Source: an uncultured Clostridia bacterium
Lineage (GTDB): Bacteria; Bacillota; Clostridia; Christensenellales; UBA1242
DNA length: 64,000 nucleotides
Assembly: GCA_944372335.1 (NCBI GenBank)
Contig: CALVYQ010000002.1
Span: 65,159-129,158, forward strand
Direction: 5' to 3'
Shown here one piece after another: positions 48,401-63,400 of the stretch. The notes beneath the pieces were generated by a model. The model had not been told where the DNA came from. It saw nothing but the letters and a program-made list of their open reading frames with translations, and did no database searches. How positions within the stretch are numbered: position 1 is the first letter of the stretch; each line of letters opens with the position of its first letter. The translations under genes and the position numbers were made by a program.

Positions 48401-51400
48401 AGACGCACATCAAGTGAGGCAGGTTATGTTCTCTATAATGAGGGAGATGAATTTAGCTATACAACTCCTAACAATACCATTCTCTATGCTCAATGGACAG
48501 CTAATCAATATACAGTTTACTACAATGCAAACGCAAACAACAAATATCACTACGGCGTGGCAGAAGGCTCAACTTCTCCAACAGTGACCTTCTATGACGA
48601 TGAGTTCGTTGTGAGTGATTATGAATTTACGCTAACCGGTTACACACCGACAATAGACGAGACCTACAGCCTTGCTTATTGGACGGAAAATCCTAACGGC
48701 TCTGGCACAAGATATTATGTTGGGCAAAGATACAGCAATCTTACAAGTGACTATAACGGCAGTGAGACACTCTATGCTCAATGGACTCCTGAAACTTATG
48801 AAGTTACTGTGAAAGATAGTGATAAAAAGACACATCAAGAAGATAAGGTATTTAATGTTGTTTATGCAACCATTAAGGGAGCAGACTTCTTCCCTGAATA
48901 CATCAACTATCAAAAAGAGGGTTGGACCCTTAAAGGCTTCTATATTGCAGACGCTGAGGGCAATGCCTCAACAACAATGCTTATTGACGACAAGGGCAAC
49001 TTGGTTCAAACCGTAAACTACAATGACGATAAGATTGTTGAGCTTGGTAGATGGGTATATCCAAACGACATCACAGTTATTGCGGTATATGATCCAAATC
49101 CATATACAGTTACATTCAATGTCAATGAAAGACCTGACTATAAGACAGATGATGAACAGGCAAAACCATATATTCAAGGTCATGGAGCAAATGAGTCAGT
49201 TGATAAAACTGTTTACTATGACCATAGATATAACGGCGAATACACCAACAGCGTTTACTGGCCAAGACCTATCTATGAGGGCTTCCTCTTCTATGGCTGG
49301 TCAACAAGAAGTGATTACTATATGCTTGCAGCAGATCTATTCAATGAATATACAAACAATAGATTTGCAGACAGCCTTACAGATTATACCTTTGCCTATG
49401 TTTTAGGAACAAATCCAGATCACCAAGGCGAAGCTGAACAAGAAGAAGTAGATTTCGTCTTTGTAAAAGTTTCAGCAGTGGCAGAAGGTTCTGATCCATA
49501 CAGTGGCTGGGCTGATATCACAAATATAGATGACTTGCTATTCACACGTGAAAATGTCAAAGGCACAGATGATATTGTTGAAGGAACAGACACAGTTCAA
49601 CTCACAGCTGACCAAGACCTTTATGCAATTTGGATTGGTAGAAATGATGTTCCTTACACTGTTTACTACTTACAAGAAGAAATCACACATAGAGATTTAG
49701 GTGAAGGGCATGAGATTGAAAAGACTGATGGCGCAGGCGGAAATATCACTACTTATCCAAACGTTAATGAATTGTTTGTTACAGATGGCGAAGAGAGATT
49801 TGTCAACTATGACGGCAAGACTTATAGAGTTCAACAGGAAGTGCCTGATGTCAATGGTATCACGGCAGACGCTGTTTTGAACTATCTATCTACTCAGGAA
49901 TATGCAGGATTTAAATATAGTGCTTACGAATTCGCAGGCGACCAGATTGACGGTAATGGTAAAACAATCATCTTTGCTTTCTATGCGCGTCAGAGCTATC
50001 AAATCACTTTGAATTCTGAAAACGGCGTTCAAAGTATGTTAGCGACTGAAGGTAATGGCGTAACAAGAGTAGGCGAGACCAATGCTTACAATGTTATGTA
50101 TGGCGCGGGGGTTACAATTTCCGCAACCGTAAAAGCTGGTTACAACTTTGGTATCGACAACGCTGACCTTGTAAAATGGTCACAGAGTGCAGTTGGTTCA
50201 ACGGTTACTTTAACTGACAGCTACACTCCAACAAGCGGAAAACACACTGCAATTTCCTCGACCTTTACAATGACCGCAACAAATAGAATTGACTTCACAA
50301 TTTCGGCTCATGCTAACACCGACACAAAATACACAATCAAATATTACTTTGAAAAGGTGGACGGCTCTGATTATGAGCAAGATTTAAAAAACCATAAAGA
50401 TGAGGTTCTTTTTGGCACAACCGACACAAATATTGATTACAGCGAACAACAAATCGAAATAAACGGCTTCTTGTTTGACCGCTATGGTTCAACATCTACC
50501 ACAGATACAACAGAGGGCACATCTCTCAATATCGACGGCGATGGTTCAAGAGTGATTAAACTCTATTACGATAGACGTGACGATATCAAACTCACCTTGA
50601 CAACAGATATTCAAGAAGCAATCAGTGACATCTACATCACAATCGGTGACTCTAAACAAGAGGGAACATCAAATGTAAATGTGACCTATGGCACAAGCGT
50701 AACTGTTTCAGTCACTGTTAAAAATGGTTATAGCTTTAATGGCTTCACCTCCTCTTCCTCACAGGTAGCTTCTGTGGATAAGGACGGGGCGGTAAAATCG
50801 GGAACAACCTATTCCTATACTTTCAATATGCCTTATGAAGATGTGACAATCACTGCGAATATGCTTAGAAACACAGACACATCATTCAATATTGTGTATA
50901 TGTTCGAGAAATTAGACGCTGAGGACTTCACAGGTAGTGAGAGATATGAGGAGCTTGCTAAATATCCACAAACAACAGGCGAAGGCACAACCGATGCTCT
51001 AATTACAAGAGAACTTCTTGCAGGACAAGGCAAGATTATCTCAGAAGCAGGATATGTTTATGCAAGCATCGGCAGTTTAACAAATGAACCTGTATATATC
51101 TCAGGCGAAGGCAACAGCACAATCTATGTTTACTACACACGTGATACCTACACCGTGACAATCAACTATCTATATAGTGAAGCATCTCTCAACGATGGAA
51201 CAATAACAGATGCAGAAATTCACGAAAGAGTTAGACTTGGTGAAAGCGTTGTTGTGACATATCCAACATTTGACGGCTATGAAATTGTTGGTGGAGAAAC
51301 AGGCACAACAATCACAGTTCAAGATGACAGCGAAAATGCTAACATAAACACAGTCAACGTTTACTATGATCCAATCGAATACACTGTTGAGTATTTAAAG

Positions 51401-54400
51401 AACAACGGAGCAATCACAGTTGACGGCTCGGCTACTTATACTATCGAAACAGCAATCACTTTGCCTACTATTGAAAGAGAAGGATATTCTTTGAATTATT
51501 GGCACGCAACAGAAGACTCTGGACAGAAAGAGGACGACTCTTACGCTTGGACAACAACCGAGCAGATTCGTGGAACAAGCATTCCAGCTGGCAGAATTGG
51601 CAATGTGACCTTGCAAGCTGAATGGTCAGCAGGTGACAACAATGTTACCTTCCAAGTTAATAACCTTTCAGTTACAGGTGACAGTACGGCCATCTCCGGC
51701 GAAGAATACACTGCAACCTTAAAGGCAGAGCTAGGCTATCTTCTTCCAGACACCATTCAAGTTAGCATAAACGACGAAGAGTTGACAGCTGGCGACAGTA
51801 CCTATACATATAGTAGCGAAACAGGCGTTATCACAATCGTTGGTGGTGCGGTTGTTGGTGATATTGTAATCACCGCTAACGGAGTTGCTGATAGATTTAA
51901 GGTAACCATTAATCTTAATGACGCAAACTTCGGAAAAGGTAGCACGAATGCAACTGTCAATATCACAACAAAGAACGATGTTGATGGAACTACAAGTGCG
52001 TTAAGCGTATCAGGTGGACTTATCACTCTCTACGCTGTATATGACGGAGATTATTCTGTACTCTACACGAGTGAAGATGGCAATGAGTATGTCAGCCTTG
52101 CAGACTTCACAGCAACAACGGTAAATAGAAAGGGCTATGATTTTGTCGGCTTCTATTCAACAAGCTATGATGCAGACAATGTTGCAAGCGGTGCTGTTGT
52201 GGTTACAGCTTCCACTTCTTTTGCAACGGCAAACGACACAACTGTCATCTATGCTTACTACACAGCTCATGCAATCACAATAACACTTGAAGCTGGTGAA
52301 GGTGCAACAGTAACAAACAGCACTGTCTATGTTAAATTTGACACTCAAACCCTTTATAGTGTAAACACAAGCGGAGTTTTAAGCGGAGAGGTTAATCCAA
52401 CGGCAAATAGACCGGGCTATGATTTTGAAGGCTTTGTGAGTGGAGAAGAAACAGTTATCTCAGAGGCAGGCGTTCTTCTAAATGCTTGGATAATTGATGA
52501 GAACACCACTCTTACAGCAGACTTCACAGCAACACCTTATCAAATAACATACTCTGCTGGAACGGCAAGTGGTGTAACTCTTCCAAGTCAAGTGACAGTA
52601 GATTATGACATTGAAAGCAAATACACCCTTGCAGGTGCAACACGTGACGGTTATAACTTCCTTGGTTGGAGACCTACCTCAAATGTTGGCTTGATTGGTG
52701 AAGTATATACTTGGTCAACAAGCGAACTCTATGATGAGGACACTCCTGTTGCAGGAAAGTATGGCAATGTGACACTTGTAGCTGTGTGGGGTGTAATTCC
52801 ATACACAGTAACCTACACTCTCAAAGCTGGCGAAAGCTTTGCAAGTGGCTTTGAGGCTACACAAAACTATGATATTGAAAGCGAAGAAAATATTTACGGC
52901 GTGACATCGATAACAAGAGATGGCTATACTCTATCATCATTCCGTGTTTTAAGTGAAAGCGTTGGCTCTTGGACAGAGGGAGCGATTGTCGCTCTTAACA
53001 CAACCCTTACAGGAAAGTGGGGGAATGTAGAGTTAGAGGCGGTTTGGACGGCTGGAAATAACGATGTCGATGTTACAATCACAAACGCAACGCATAACGC
53101 TCCAATAAGTGTTGATAGTGGTGCTGAGCTTACCTTCACAATCACACCAAATGCTGGCTACAGCTTGCCAACAAGCTTGACGGTTATGATAAATGGAGCT
53201 GAAAGTGATGAGTTCACATATCAAAACGGCGTTGTTACAATCGGAGAGAATATTATTAACGGCGATGTGGTAATCACAGGCTCGGCTGTTGCTAATAGCT
53301 ACGATATAACTGTAAATGGCGTTCATGCTCTAGTAAGAGTCGGAACAGAAGGCGAATATGAAACAAGTGCAACCTATAACGCAACAACAGGAACATCTTT
53401 CACAGTCTATGCTCAAGCAGTTAAAGGCTATGAAAATGTGACATTCACTGTTGAGGGCTTAGCAACTGTTACACCGCTAACTGAAAATAATGGAACATAC
53501 AGTGCAGTTATCTCTGGCTTCACAGCATCATTCACAGTTACGGCAACCGCTGTTCCTATGAATAACAGAGTGACCTTTGAGCTTGAGAACTTAAATAGAG
53601 ATTCTGGTGCAGATAATGTAAATACAGACGCTCCATACACTGCAAAACTCAGTGCACAAAATGGCTACAGTCTCCCAAGCGAAATCACAATCACAAATGG
53701 CACAGAACCACTTATAGCAGGTGAAGATTACACTTATAACGCTGAAACAGGTAATATTTCAATCAATGCAAATATTATCAATGACAATGTAACTATTGAA
53801 GCAAGCGGTGTTGCAAATAGATACATGGTGACCTTTGACCTTAATGACCATGCTTCTGGCAACGGCTCAACAAACGTTGAAAGCGTAACTGTTGGTGATA
53901 CACAACTCACCATCGCAAATGGCAACATCGAACTCTATGTGACCTACAACACAACCTATGCTACTCTATATGTTCTAGGTGAAGATGGCGGATATACTGC
54001 AATCGCTTATGATGACTTTGTAGATGCAATTTCAAGACTTGGCTACACATTTGGTGGCTTCTATCAAGAAGAATTGGCAGTAAATGAAACACCTACAACC
54101 TCTCCAATCTCTTCTGCAACTCTATTTAAAACATGGAACCACACAACCGTTGTGTATGGTTATTGGACAACAAATGAAAACACTCAATATACCGTTATCC
54201 ACAACATTCAAGGCTTTGGCGAAAGCGATGAGTTTGAAGCAACCATCACAAGAACGGCATACGGCGAAACGGACACAAGTGTTCAAGCGGCACTTTTGAC
54301 AGCGGGAGATTTCTTAGGCGAAGGCTTAGATATTAACGGCTTTAATATGCCTGTTGTTCAAAATGTAACAATCAGTGCTGACGGAAATGCCTCTGTAACC

Positions 54401-57400
54401 TATCTCTACACAAGAAGATACTTTAGTTTGACCTTGATTGCAGGCACAGGCGTGGCTTCTACAAGTTACACAAGTGGTAATTCTAGTGGCCTTGCAGATG
54501 GCTATGTTTACTATAACGATAGCGTGACCTTAGATGCAACTCCAGCCACAGGCTATGAGGCTCCTATCACATGGAGTAAGACAGCAGACGTCACAACAAC
54601 GCCAGATATCACAGGCAACACATTCACAATGGGCGTTGGTGAGGCAAGTTACACTGCAACCGCAACCGCAAGAAAAATCACAATCACATTAAATGCAAAC
54701 GATGGCGGATACTTTGGAGATAACTTACCTACAACACAAAGCGAAGTAACCTATAATGAACTTTATGGCGATGCACTTATCACTCCAACTGCGAAAGACG
54801 GCTATACCTTTAGAGGTTACTACACAACTCTAATTCCTGCAGACGGAGATACATCAACTGCAACTCCAATTACAGAGAACACAACTGCTGATATTAACAC
54901 TCTTGACCTTGAGAATGGCACAACCTTCTATGCATACTACACCATCAACTCTTACACTTTGACAATAAGATATCAAAAGGCTGATGGCTCTGAGATAGCA
55001 GAAACTCACACAGAATCTGTTAAGTTTGGTGCAACATATACAGTTCAGTCACCATCAAATATCAGAGGTTACTACACAGAACAAACAACAGTTACAGGCA
55101 CAATGCCAGCAGATAACCATAAAGTTATTGTGACATATTCACCTAAGACATACAACATCGTGCTTAACTCTAACTTCCCTAGTGCAACGGGAGTAAAAAA
55201 TATAACTGACACAACTCAAACAGCTACCTATGATGCAACATTCACTTTTGACACAATGGCAACCTTGATTTCAAGAAATGAAGCTTGGAATCTTGCAGGT
55301 TACACCTTCCTAGGTTGGTTCAGTGACCCAACAGACGAAGATGCTCAACATTATGCAAATGGTGCTTCAATTGACCCATGGAACTTTGATGGACAAGATA
55401 CCTATAACTTCTATGCTAGATGGGAAGCTCGTGGTGATGTTAAATATACGGTTAATTCCTATTTAATGGATACAAACGGCACAACCTACACTATGACAAG
55501 TGATGTTCGTGAGAGCTTTGCTAACAGCGGAATCGTTGTAAGCTATGATGGTTCTGGTAACCCAATCATCAACAGCAAGCCATATCCAAACACAGGCTTT
55601 ACCTACGACAATACTCAAGGCACAGATTTAAGTGAAACCTTATATGTAAATGCTGATGGCACAACTGTTATTGAGCTTTACTATACAAGACAAGAATTTT
55701 TAATCACAATTGTGGCAGGTGAGGGAACAACCTTAACCGGTGCGAAAACTGATACTTACTACTATGGTGAACAGATAACAATCAATGCCAGCGTTCAAGA
55801 CGGCTTTGTATGGAACGGCTGGACAGCAGAAGGCAACAGTCCAACGGGACTTGTTCAAGGTGCAAGCGGACAACAACAGCAGACAATCACGATAGGACTT
55901 GGCACAGCGACAATCACTGCTAACGCAACAAGAGACATATATCAACTTACAATCAATCCTAACGGCGGTGCATATAATGGCAGTACGGAATTACAATATG
56001 TAGAAGGAGCATTTGAATCTACATATACTCTATCCACACCTACCGACTACACCGGCTACACCTTCACAGGTTGGAAATTGACAGCGGGTAAAGGCGAATT
56101 CATCGGCTCATTGGAGACAGGATTTAGTTTTAAGTTTGCTGATAGTAATGCAACCATACAAGCTCAATGGGAAGCAAATCGTGTGGCTGTGACAATCAAT
56201 GCAAATGACCTTACCGGTTCAACAAGAGCTAGTTTAACTCTCACAACAAAGAATGATACAGAGAGTGGCACAAGTGGAACTACTGTTAACTTCACAGATA
56301 GCAAGCTTACAGTCTATGCGGTATTTAACGGAACTTATGAGAAACTCTATATAAGCGAAGAAAGTGATGAATATATCTCACTTGCAGGTTTTGTAAATGA
56401 GTCAACTATAACAAGACCGGGCTATAACTTTACAAACTTCACTTTGAATGGCGAAGTTATCACAAGTGACACTAAGTTTGCAAGTGCAACACCTATTGAG
56501 TTACTTGCTAATTGGACAGCTAAGACCTATAGCCTTACAATTGTTGAAAATCCTGAGGGTAAGGTGACAGTTGAGGTTGATAAGACTGCTGAAACTGACG
56601 GAAGATATAAGGTGGCGTTTGACAGCTCGGTTACCTTGACAGCAACTCCAAGCGAAGGCTACATGTTTGCAAACTTCTCTTCAAGTGGAGTGCTTTCAAC
56701 AAGTGCAAGCTACACATTCTCTTACACAACTGTAGGTAATATGACAATCACAGCGAATGTTACGGCAAATCCATACACTATCCTATATAATAACAACGGT
56801 GGTACAGGCGAAATCTCAACAACTTCTGCTACCTATGATGAGCCAAGAGCTATATCAAGTGGAGCGGGCTTCTCTAAGACAGGCTATACATTGACCGGCT
56901 GGACTTTGACACCAAACGGCACAACAAGTAATGTACAACCTATCGAAAGTCTTGATGATATTGAAACAGCAGGCCTATACAGCTTTGGCGGAACAGTTTA
57001 TGCTTATAATCTTGCTCCAAGCGGAAGCGTAACAATCTATGCCGTTTGGACAGCTAATACTTATAATGTCACAATCGACGAAAAGGGCGGAAGCGATATA
57101 TCTGACCTTAGCAGTGTTGTCTATGATGATATTATTGCAATCGAAGGCACTTCAACACGAGATGGCTACACCTTTATGGGTTACTCGTTTGAAGATGACA
57201 ACGCAAGTGATGTTCAAGAAGTCACCGAAGAGATGATAAGCGAATATGACGGACTTAAAGAATACCTACTTGGCGAACATTTAGGCAGAGGTATCTATCT
57301 ATATAATGGCACTTACTATGTATTCAACCTTACTTCAACAAATGGCGGAACTGAAACAATATATGTTGTTTGGAACGCTCACAATGTCAATGTAAAGTTT

Positions 57401-60400
57401 GAATACTATCTTGAAACACTCGACGGCGAGTTTAGACTAGATGGCGATCAGGTATTTAAAGATGAAAATCTTGGAAATACAGTAAATACCAGAACCGAGC
57501 AAAGACTTACAGGCTCAGAAGTAAGCATCAGCGTTGCTTATTACGAAGGCTTTACTTATAGTAGAGGCCATGAGGGTGAAGTTCTTTCCGCAACCGTGGA
57601 CGGAAACGGCGAAACAACCCTTAAAGTTTACTACACAAGAAATACTTACACTGTGAACTATACAACTCCTCAATTTGGTGTTGAAAGTGTGACAGTTACT
57701 GGCGCTGTGACTGCAAGTGGAAATACATTCAAGTATAACGAAGAAGTTACAATCACATCTACCCTTAGTAAGGGCTACACATTTGGTAGGTACACATATG
57801 GCTCAGGAGATTCTGACTTCTCAGCACAAAACCCATACACATTTAATATTAAAGAAAATATGAACTTTGATATCACAGTCAATGCTGGTGGAGCAACCTT
57901 TAAGGTGGCATACTATGCCGAGAACCTTGACGGACAAGGCTATGCACTTGTTGAAAATGTTGACACCAATAGCTATTCAGGAAATGTTGACGATCTTATC
58001 ACCAAGGAAGTTCTTGAAGGTTTAGGTATCTCCTTCGAAATGACAGGATATCTATATGACCATATTGACGAAGGTAAGAGAATCACTGCTGACAATAGCA
58101 CAGTTGTTGGAATTTACTTCAATAGAGATTACTTCACTTTGACACTCACGCGTGTTGCTGGTGTTAATACACTTACTGCAAGCGGAACTTATGTCGGCGA
58201 GGGTGTGGTAAGCGGACAATCAACCTCTTATGAAGTTAAGTTTGGTGCAGATGTCACAATTTCCTATACACTTGCAGACGGATATGCATTCAAGGCTTGG
58301 AGTTCAACTCTTGTAACTGTTGGCACAAGTGAGACTCTTTCTGGCACTGGTACAATTGATGAAATGCCAGCAGAAAATCTCACAATCAACCTTGAAGTAA
58401 CAGGATTGCCATCAAGCTTTAAAGTTATCTTCATGTTTGAAACATTCACAGACAATGTATATTCGGCAACCGATGAACTACATGCTAGTGGTGAAACACA
58501 AGTGATTAGCAAGGAAATTGGCGGAAACTTTGTTATAACTGGCGAAGAAATTGACAGCTTAGATGAATTTACTCTTAACACCTTTACTGGCTTCACATAT
58601 CATGACTTTGAGAAAGGCAAGATAGTTGCAGCTGATGGTTCAACAACCGTGATGGTATATTTGAAGAGAAATCCTGTAACTATCAATGTAACACTTGGCG
58701 CAGGCGTTCAAGACTTGACGCTCAGCGTTAATGAGAAAGAAGGAGCAATTGAGGGCGAAAATGACTACACATTATCGCAAGAATTTGATGCTGACGGCGA
58801 AATGGTGGTTAAATTTAATGCTGATGTAACAATTACCTATAATTTGTTACCGGGATATGAGAACATCTCCTTCACAGGCGTGACTGTTTCGGGAGATACC
58901 TTTAAAGTTCCTGCAAACACTGTTAACCTTGTAGCTTCGGCTGAGACAGTTGAGACCACAATCACCTTCCACGGCGAAGGCGGAACGCATAATTTAGGCG
59001 GTGATGATAACACAACTTATACTCAAGAAAACGCAAAATATCTATCTCGTGTAACGCTTATGTCTAATGCATTCACAAGAACGGGTTATGCTTTTGAGGG
59101 TTGGGCAACAGAGGACTCTCTTGAAGAAGAACTATTAGAAGATAGAGTTGTTTACGATAATGGTGAAATCCTTGAACAATATCCATTCTATTCAGATCTC
59201 GACCTATATGCAGTTTGGAGCAACAACACTTATACCATTACTTACAACGGAAATGGCGGAAGTGTGGCTCAAGCTGAGGGCGATCCGATAACTGAGATTG
59301 ACCACGAGGGCGAAGTTGAGTATGACACGGCTGAAGCACTTGTAGCTATAACCACACTTGGCTTTACAAGAACAGGTCACAGCTTCGACGGCTGGACAAC
59401 TGTAAGCGGTGGCACAACAAGTGAAGCGCAAGAGGTTGATAGCTTAGATGAAATTGTAACAAATGGCATCTATCGCTTAACAACAGACGGCACATATTAT
59501 GCATTTAACCTTGCATCAAATAAAGGTGACAATGTCATCCTCTATGCAGTATGGCGTGAACATACCTACACAGTTACTTACAATTCTAACTACACAAGCA
59601 AAGATGCAACAGATGACACTTATAGTGAAGAAGATAATACTTATAACTACACTGAACGCTTCAACGCAGTTTCTATCACAGACACAGACTTTGCTCTCAC
59701 AGGTTATCACTTTGTCGGCTGGAATACTGAGCGTGACGGCTCTGATAGATGGATAAGTGAGAACGAAGAAGTTTGGAGTTTAACAAGCGAAGATAACGGA
59801 GAAGTTATACTTTATGCTCAGTGGACAGCAAACTCTTACAGCATTGCTTATAATGGCAATAGTGGAAGTGGAGAAATGACAGCAACTCCTGCTACTTATG
59901 ATGCTGTTGTAGAATTATCTCCAAATGAATTTGTTAAACCTGCATACACGTTTGCTGGTTGGACAACAGTGAACGGTGGAACTACAAGTGAGGCAACCTT
60001 AGTTACATCTACCACCGAAATCAAAACAAGCGGACTTTACTATATTGTCGGCGAAAACGGCGAGAGAACCTACTATGCTTACAATTTAACTGCCGAGGCA
60101 AATGGCACAGCAAATATCTATGCTGTTTGGACGGCAACATCATATAACATCACATATCTAGCTAATAACGGAACATTCGGTGCTAGCGTAGTAGGAGCAG
60201 AGAGCGGAGAATACATCTTCCCTTACACAATAGAAGACGATATTACATTCTTAACCGACATCTCACGTGAGGGTCATACACTTGTTGGTTACACGATAAG
60301 TGGTAACAGCACTTGGACGGGCGTATTCGGCGGAGAGGTGCTCTTTGAAGATTATGCTGGATATACAAAAGGCACACTCTATGGCAATGTTACCTTAGAG

Positions 60401-63400
60401 GCTAAGTGGCAGATTAATTCTCATAAACTTACAATTAACTATGTTTATGGTGATACTGATCATCCACATTACAATGAAATAATAAAAACTTACAGTAATA
60501 GCTATAACTATGGTGCTACATACTCTATCACATCGCCAACAGACATCACAGGCTACTCATGCAGTGCGGAAGATGCAACAATCACTGGCGTTATGCCTGA
60601 TGAGGATGTTACTGTAACCGTTTACTACTATGCAAAAGAAATTACAATCACCTTCAATTATATGGACAGTGTAGCATCTCCTGCAACTAAGTTTGAATAT
60701 GACAGTCTTGTTGTGAGATATGACTATGCGTTCTCGACGGCAAAAACTCCTGGCGATGACGGAGAAGTTGTAGGTCTTGTTGATGGCTATCGCGCTGGCT
60801 ATGACTTTGCTGGTTGGTGGACAACTCAAAATTATCAATCAGGAACACAAGTTACAGACACTGATATAGTTAACACAACAAATAATATTAAGTTGTTTGC
60901 AAGGTGGACACCTAGAACAGATACTGACTACATCATCAACCTTCTATTTGAAGAGCTTAACACTGAAAACTATTCAATCAATCCAGATTATGCAGAAGCA
61001 ATAAGCGCAGAGGGCACAACTGATGCAGTTCCAACCGAAGAGGCAATCTTAGACTATATCAATACAAAGTATCCTACCATTGTTGGCTTCACTTATGCTG
61101 ATAGATTTGATCAAACACCAATAAGTGTAAATGGAAATACTGTAATCAATGTTTACTTCGATAGAGATTATAACAGCTTGACACTTACTGCTGACTACGG
61201 CGTTGAGAACTTTGACGCTAAGTATGATACGACCGTTCACACTGGAGATGTTGAGTATATAAGAGGCTCAAATGGCTCGTTACAAGTAAGATATGGCACT
61301 ACAATTGTACTTAGCGTAACAGAGCGTGAAGGCTATGAATTTACTACCTTTACGGCAACCGGAATTGAGCCAGCCGATATTGTGGATAACAAATTCACAA
61401 TGATTGATGGCACTGTAACGATTAACGCTGGAGCTAGCGCAAGAACTTACGAAATCAGGTACTACAGCAACTATAGCCTAGAAGACGCAAACTATAAAAC
61501 AGCAACAGGAACCTATGCTCAGACTGAAACGCTAAAAACCGCCGAAGAGCTTAGCTTTGAACTTTCTGGTTATGGCTTCCAAGGTTGGGCAACCTCTCGT
61601 GAAGGTGGCGTAAAATATGCAGGCGGAGAACCCTTCAACATGAGCGGAACATATCAAGATGTAGTTGAACTCTATGCGGTTTGGGAAGCTGGAGCAGTTA
61701 CGCTCACCTTCACAACAAGCACGGGTATCGACAGAAATAACATCTTAGTCTATGTAAATGACAGCGAAGAAGGCGTTTCAATTGACAATATTGGTTCGGT
61801 AAAATATGATGATGTCATCAAGGTTGATATCACAAATGCAGTGATGGCTGGTTATAACTTTAATAATTTCGTTGTAAACAGTGAACCACAAACGACAGAA
61901 GAACCAAATGTTTACACCTTTACACTTCATGGCAACACAACAGTAGAGATTGATGCAACTCCTAAGACGGATGCTCAACTTAAAATTATCTATGTAACAA
62001 GAAATCTTGAAAACACCGAATTTGTAGTTAAAGACGAACAAATCATCGGTGGCCCAGATTCAGGCTTAGCAATTGCAACTGGAAGACCTATCACAGCTGA
62101 GTTTATGGTGGAACTTGGAGTCATCGACAGTGAAGATGGTGACGATAGATATGAAGGCTTCTATTACTCATCAATAACCAACAATTTACAAAATGTAGCA
62201 AGCACGGAATTCACTGTTATCTACAATACTAATATTGCAGAGAGCGAAGAGGGAACTTATACAACTGTTTACATCTTATATAGACGCCATATAAGACTTC
62301 TTACCCTTCAAACTGAGGGTGATGGCGTTGTAAGCTTTACAGCAACAGCGGAAGGCTCACCTAGTGACAATGTTGCTCCACAAGCAGAACAAGGTCAGTA
62401 CAGAGTAACCTTTGGAACAAGCGTACGCCTTAACCTTGACTTAGAAGATGGTTATGTGCTTGACAGATTTGAAGTTAGCGCAATCGAAGCAGTTGGTAAT
62501 GTCGAAAATCTCGCAGGCGCTATCGACTTAATCGCTCAGGAAATCGAAGAGGGTGTGATTGGGTATTATAAAGATGCTGTGGCAGATGATAATCTCCTAT
62601 TCACAATAACCGAAGATGAAACGGGCTATATTCTTGAAACAATGCCAAATTACAGTGTAAGCATCAAGGCAATAACAAAGGCAATTAACTTCACTGTTCA
62701 ATACCATTCTAACTATGTCGCAGAGGGCGGAGAAACGGAAAAGATTTCTGAACTTGAAACCTGGACATATAATGTGGAAGGAACAATCAAGAATATCACT
62801 AACAGCACATTCGCAGGTTGGGCAAGAGCTGGCTATGAATTTGTTGGTTGGGCATACACCACTGACAGCGGAGTAGTATTCACATTTGCTGACGAAAATG
62901 ACTTAGCACATAACTTCGACTACGAAACAATTGCAACTTATAACTTTGAAATCAATCTATATGCAATTTGGTCGGCTGGTGATGTCGAGTATATAATCAA
63001 CTATTATAGAGAAGATTTGACAACAGGCGAATATGTAATCCTTAAAGACCCTGTATCTAATACAGGCAAAGTTGGAACAACTGTTCGTGTTCCAGAGGAG
63101 GAAGCTCCGACAGGTTATAGACGCAATGACGGTGCATCAACCTTATCAAAAGTTCTTACTCCAACAGATAATGTTCTTGAAGTTTACTATGACCTCATTG
63201 TTAGCGAACTTACAGTGACGGCAAACAATGAAAATATTACAAATATTTCTGCAACAAGTAATCAAGCAGGCTTTACAGCTGGAACATTTGAAGATGGCGT
63301 ATATACTGCAAGCATTAAGTATGGTGCACTAGTCACATTGTCAGCTAGTGCTAATGCCGGCTATAAGCTTGGCGATTGGAGTGTTGTAAGCGGTGGCATC

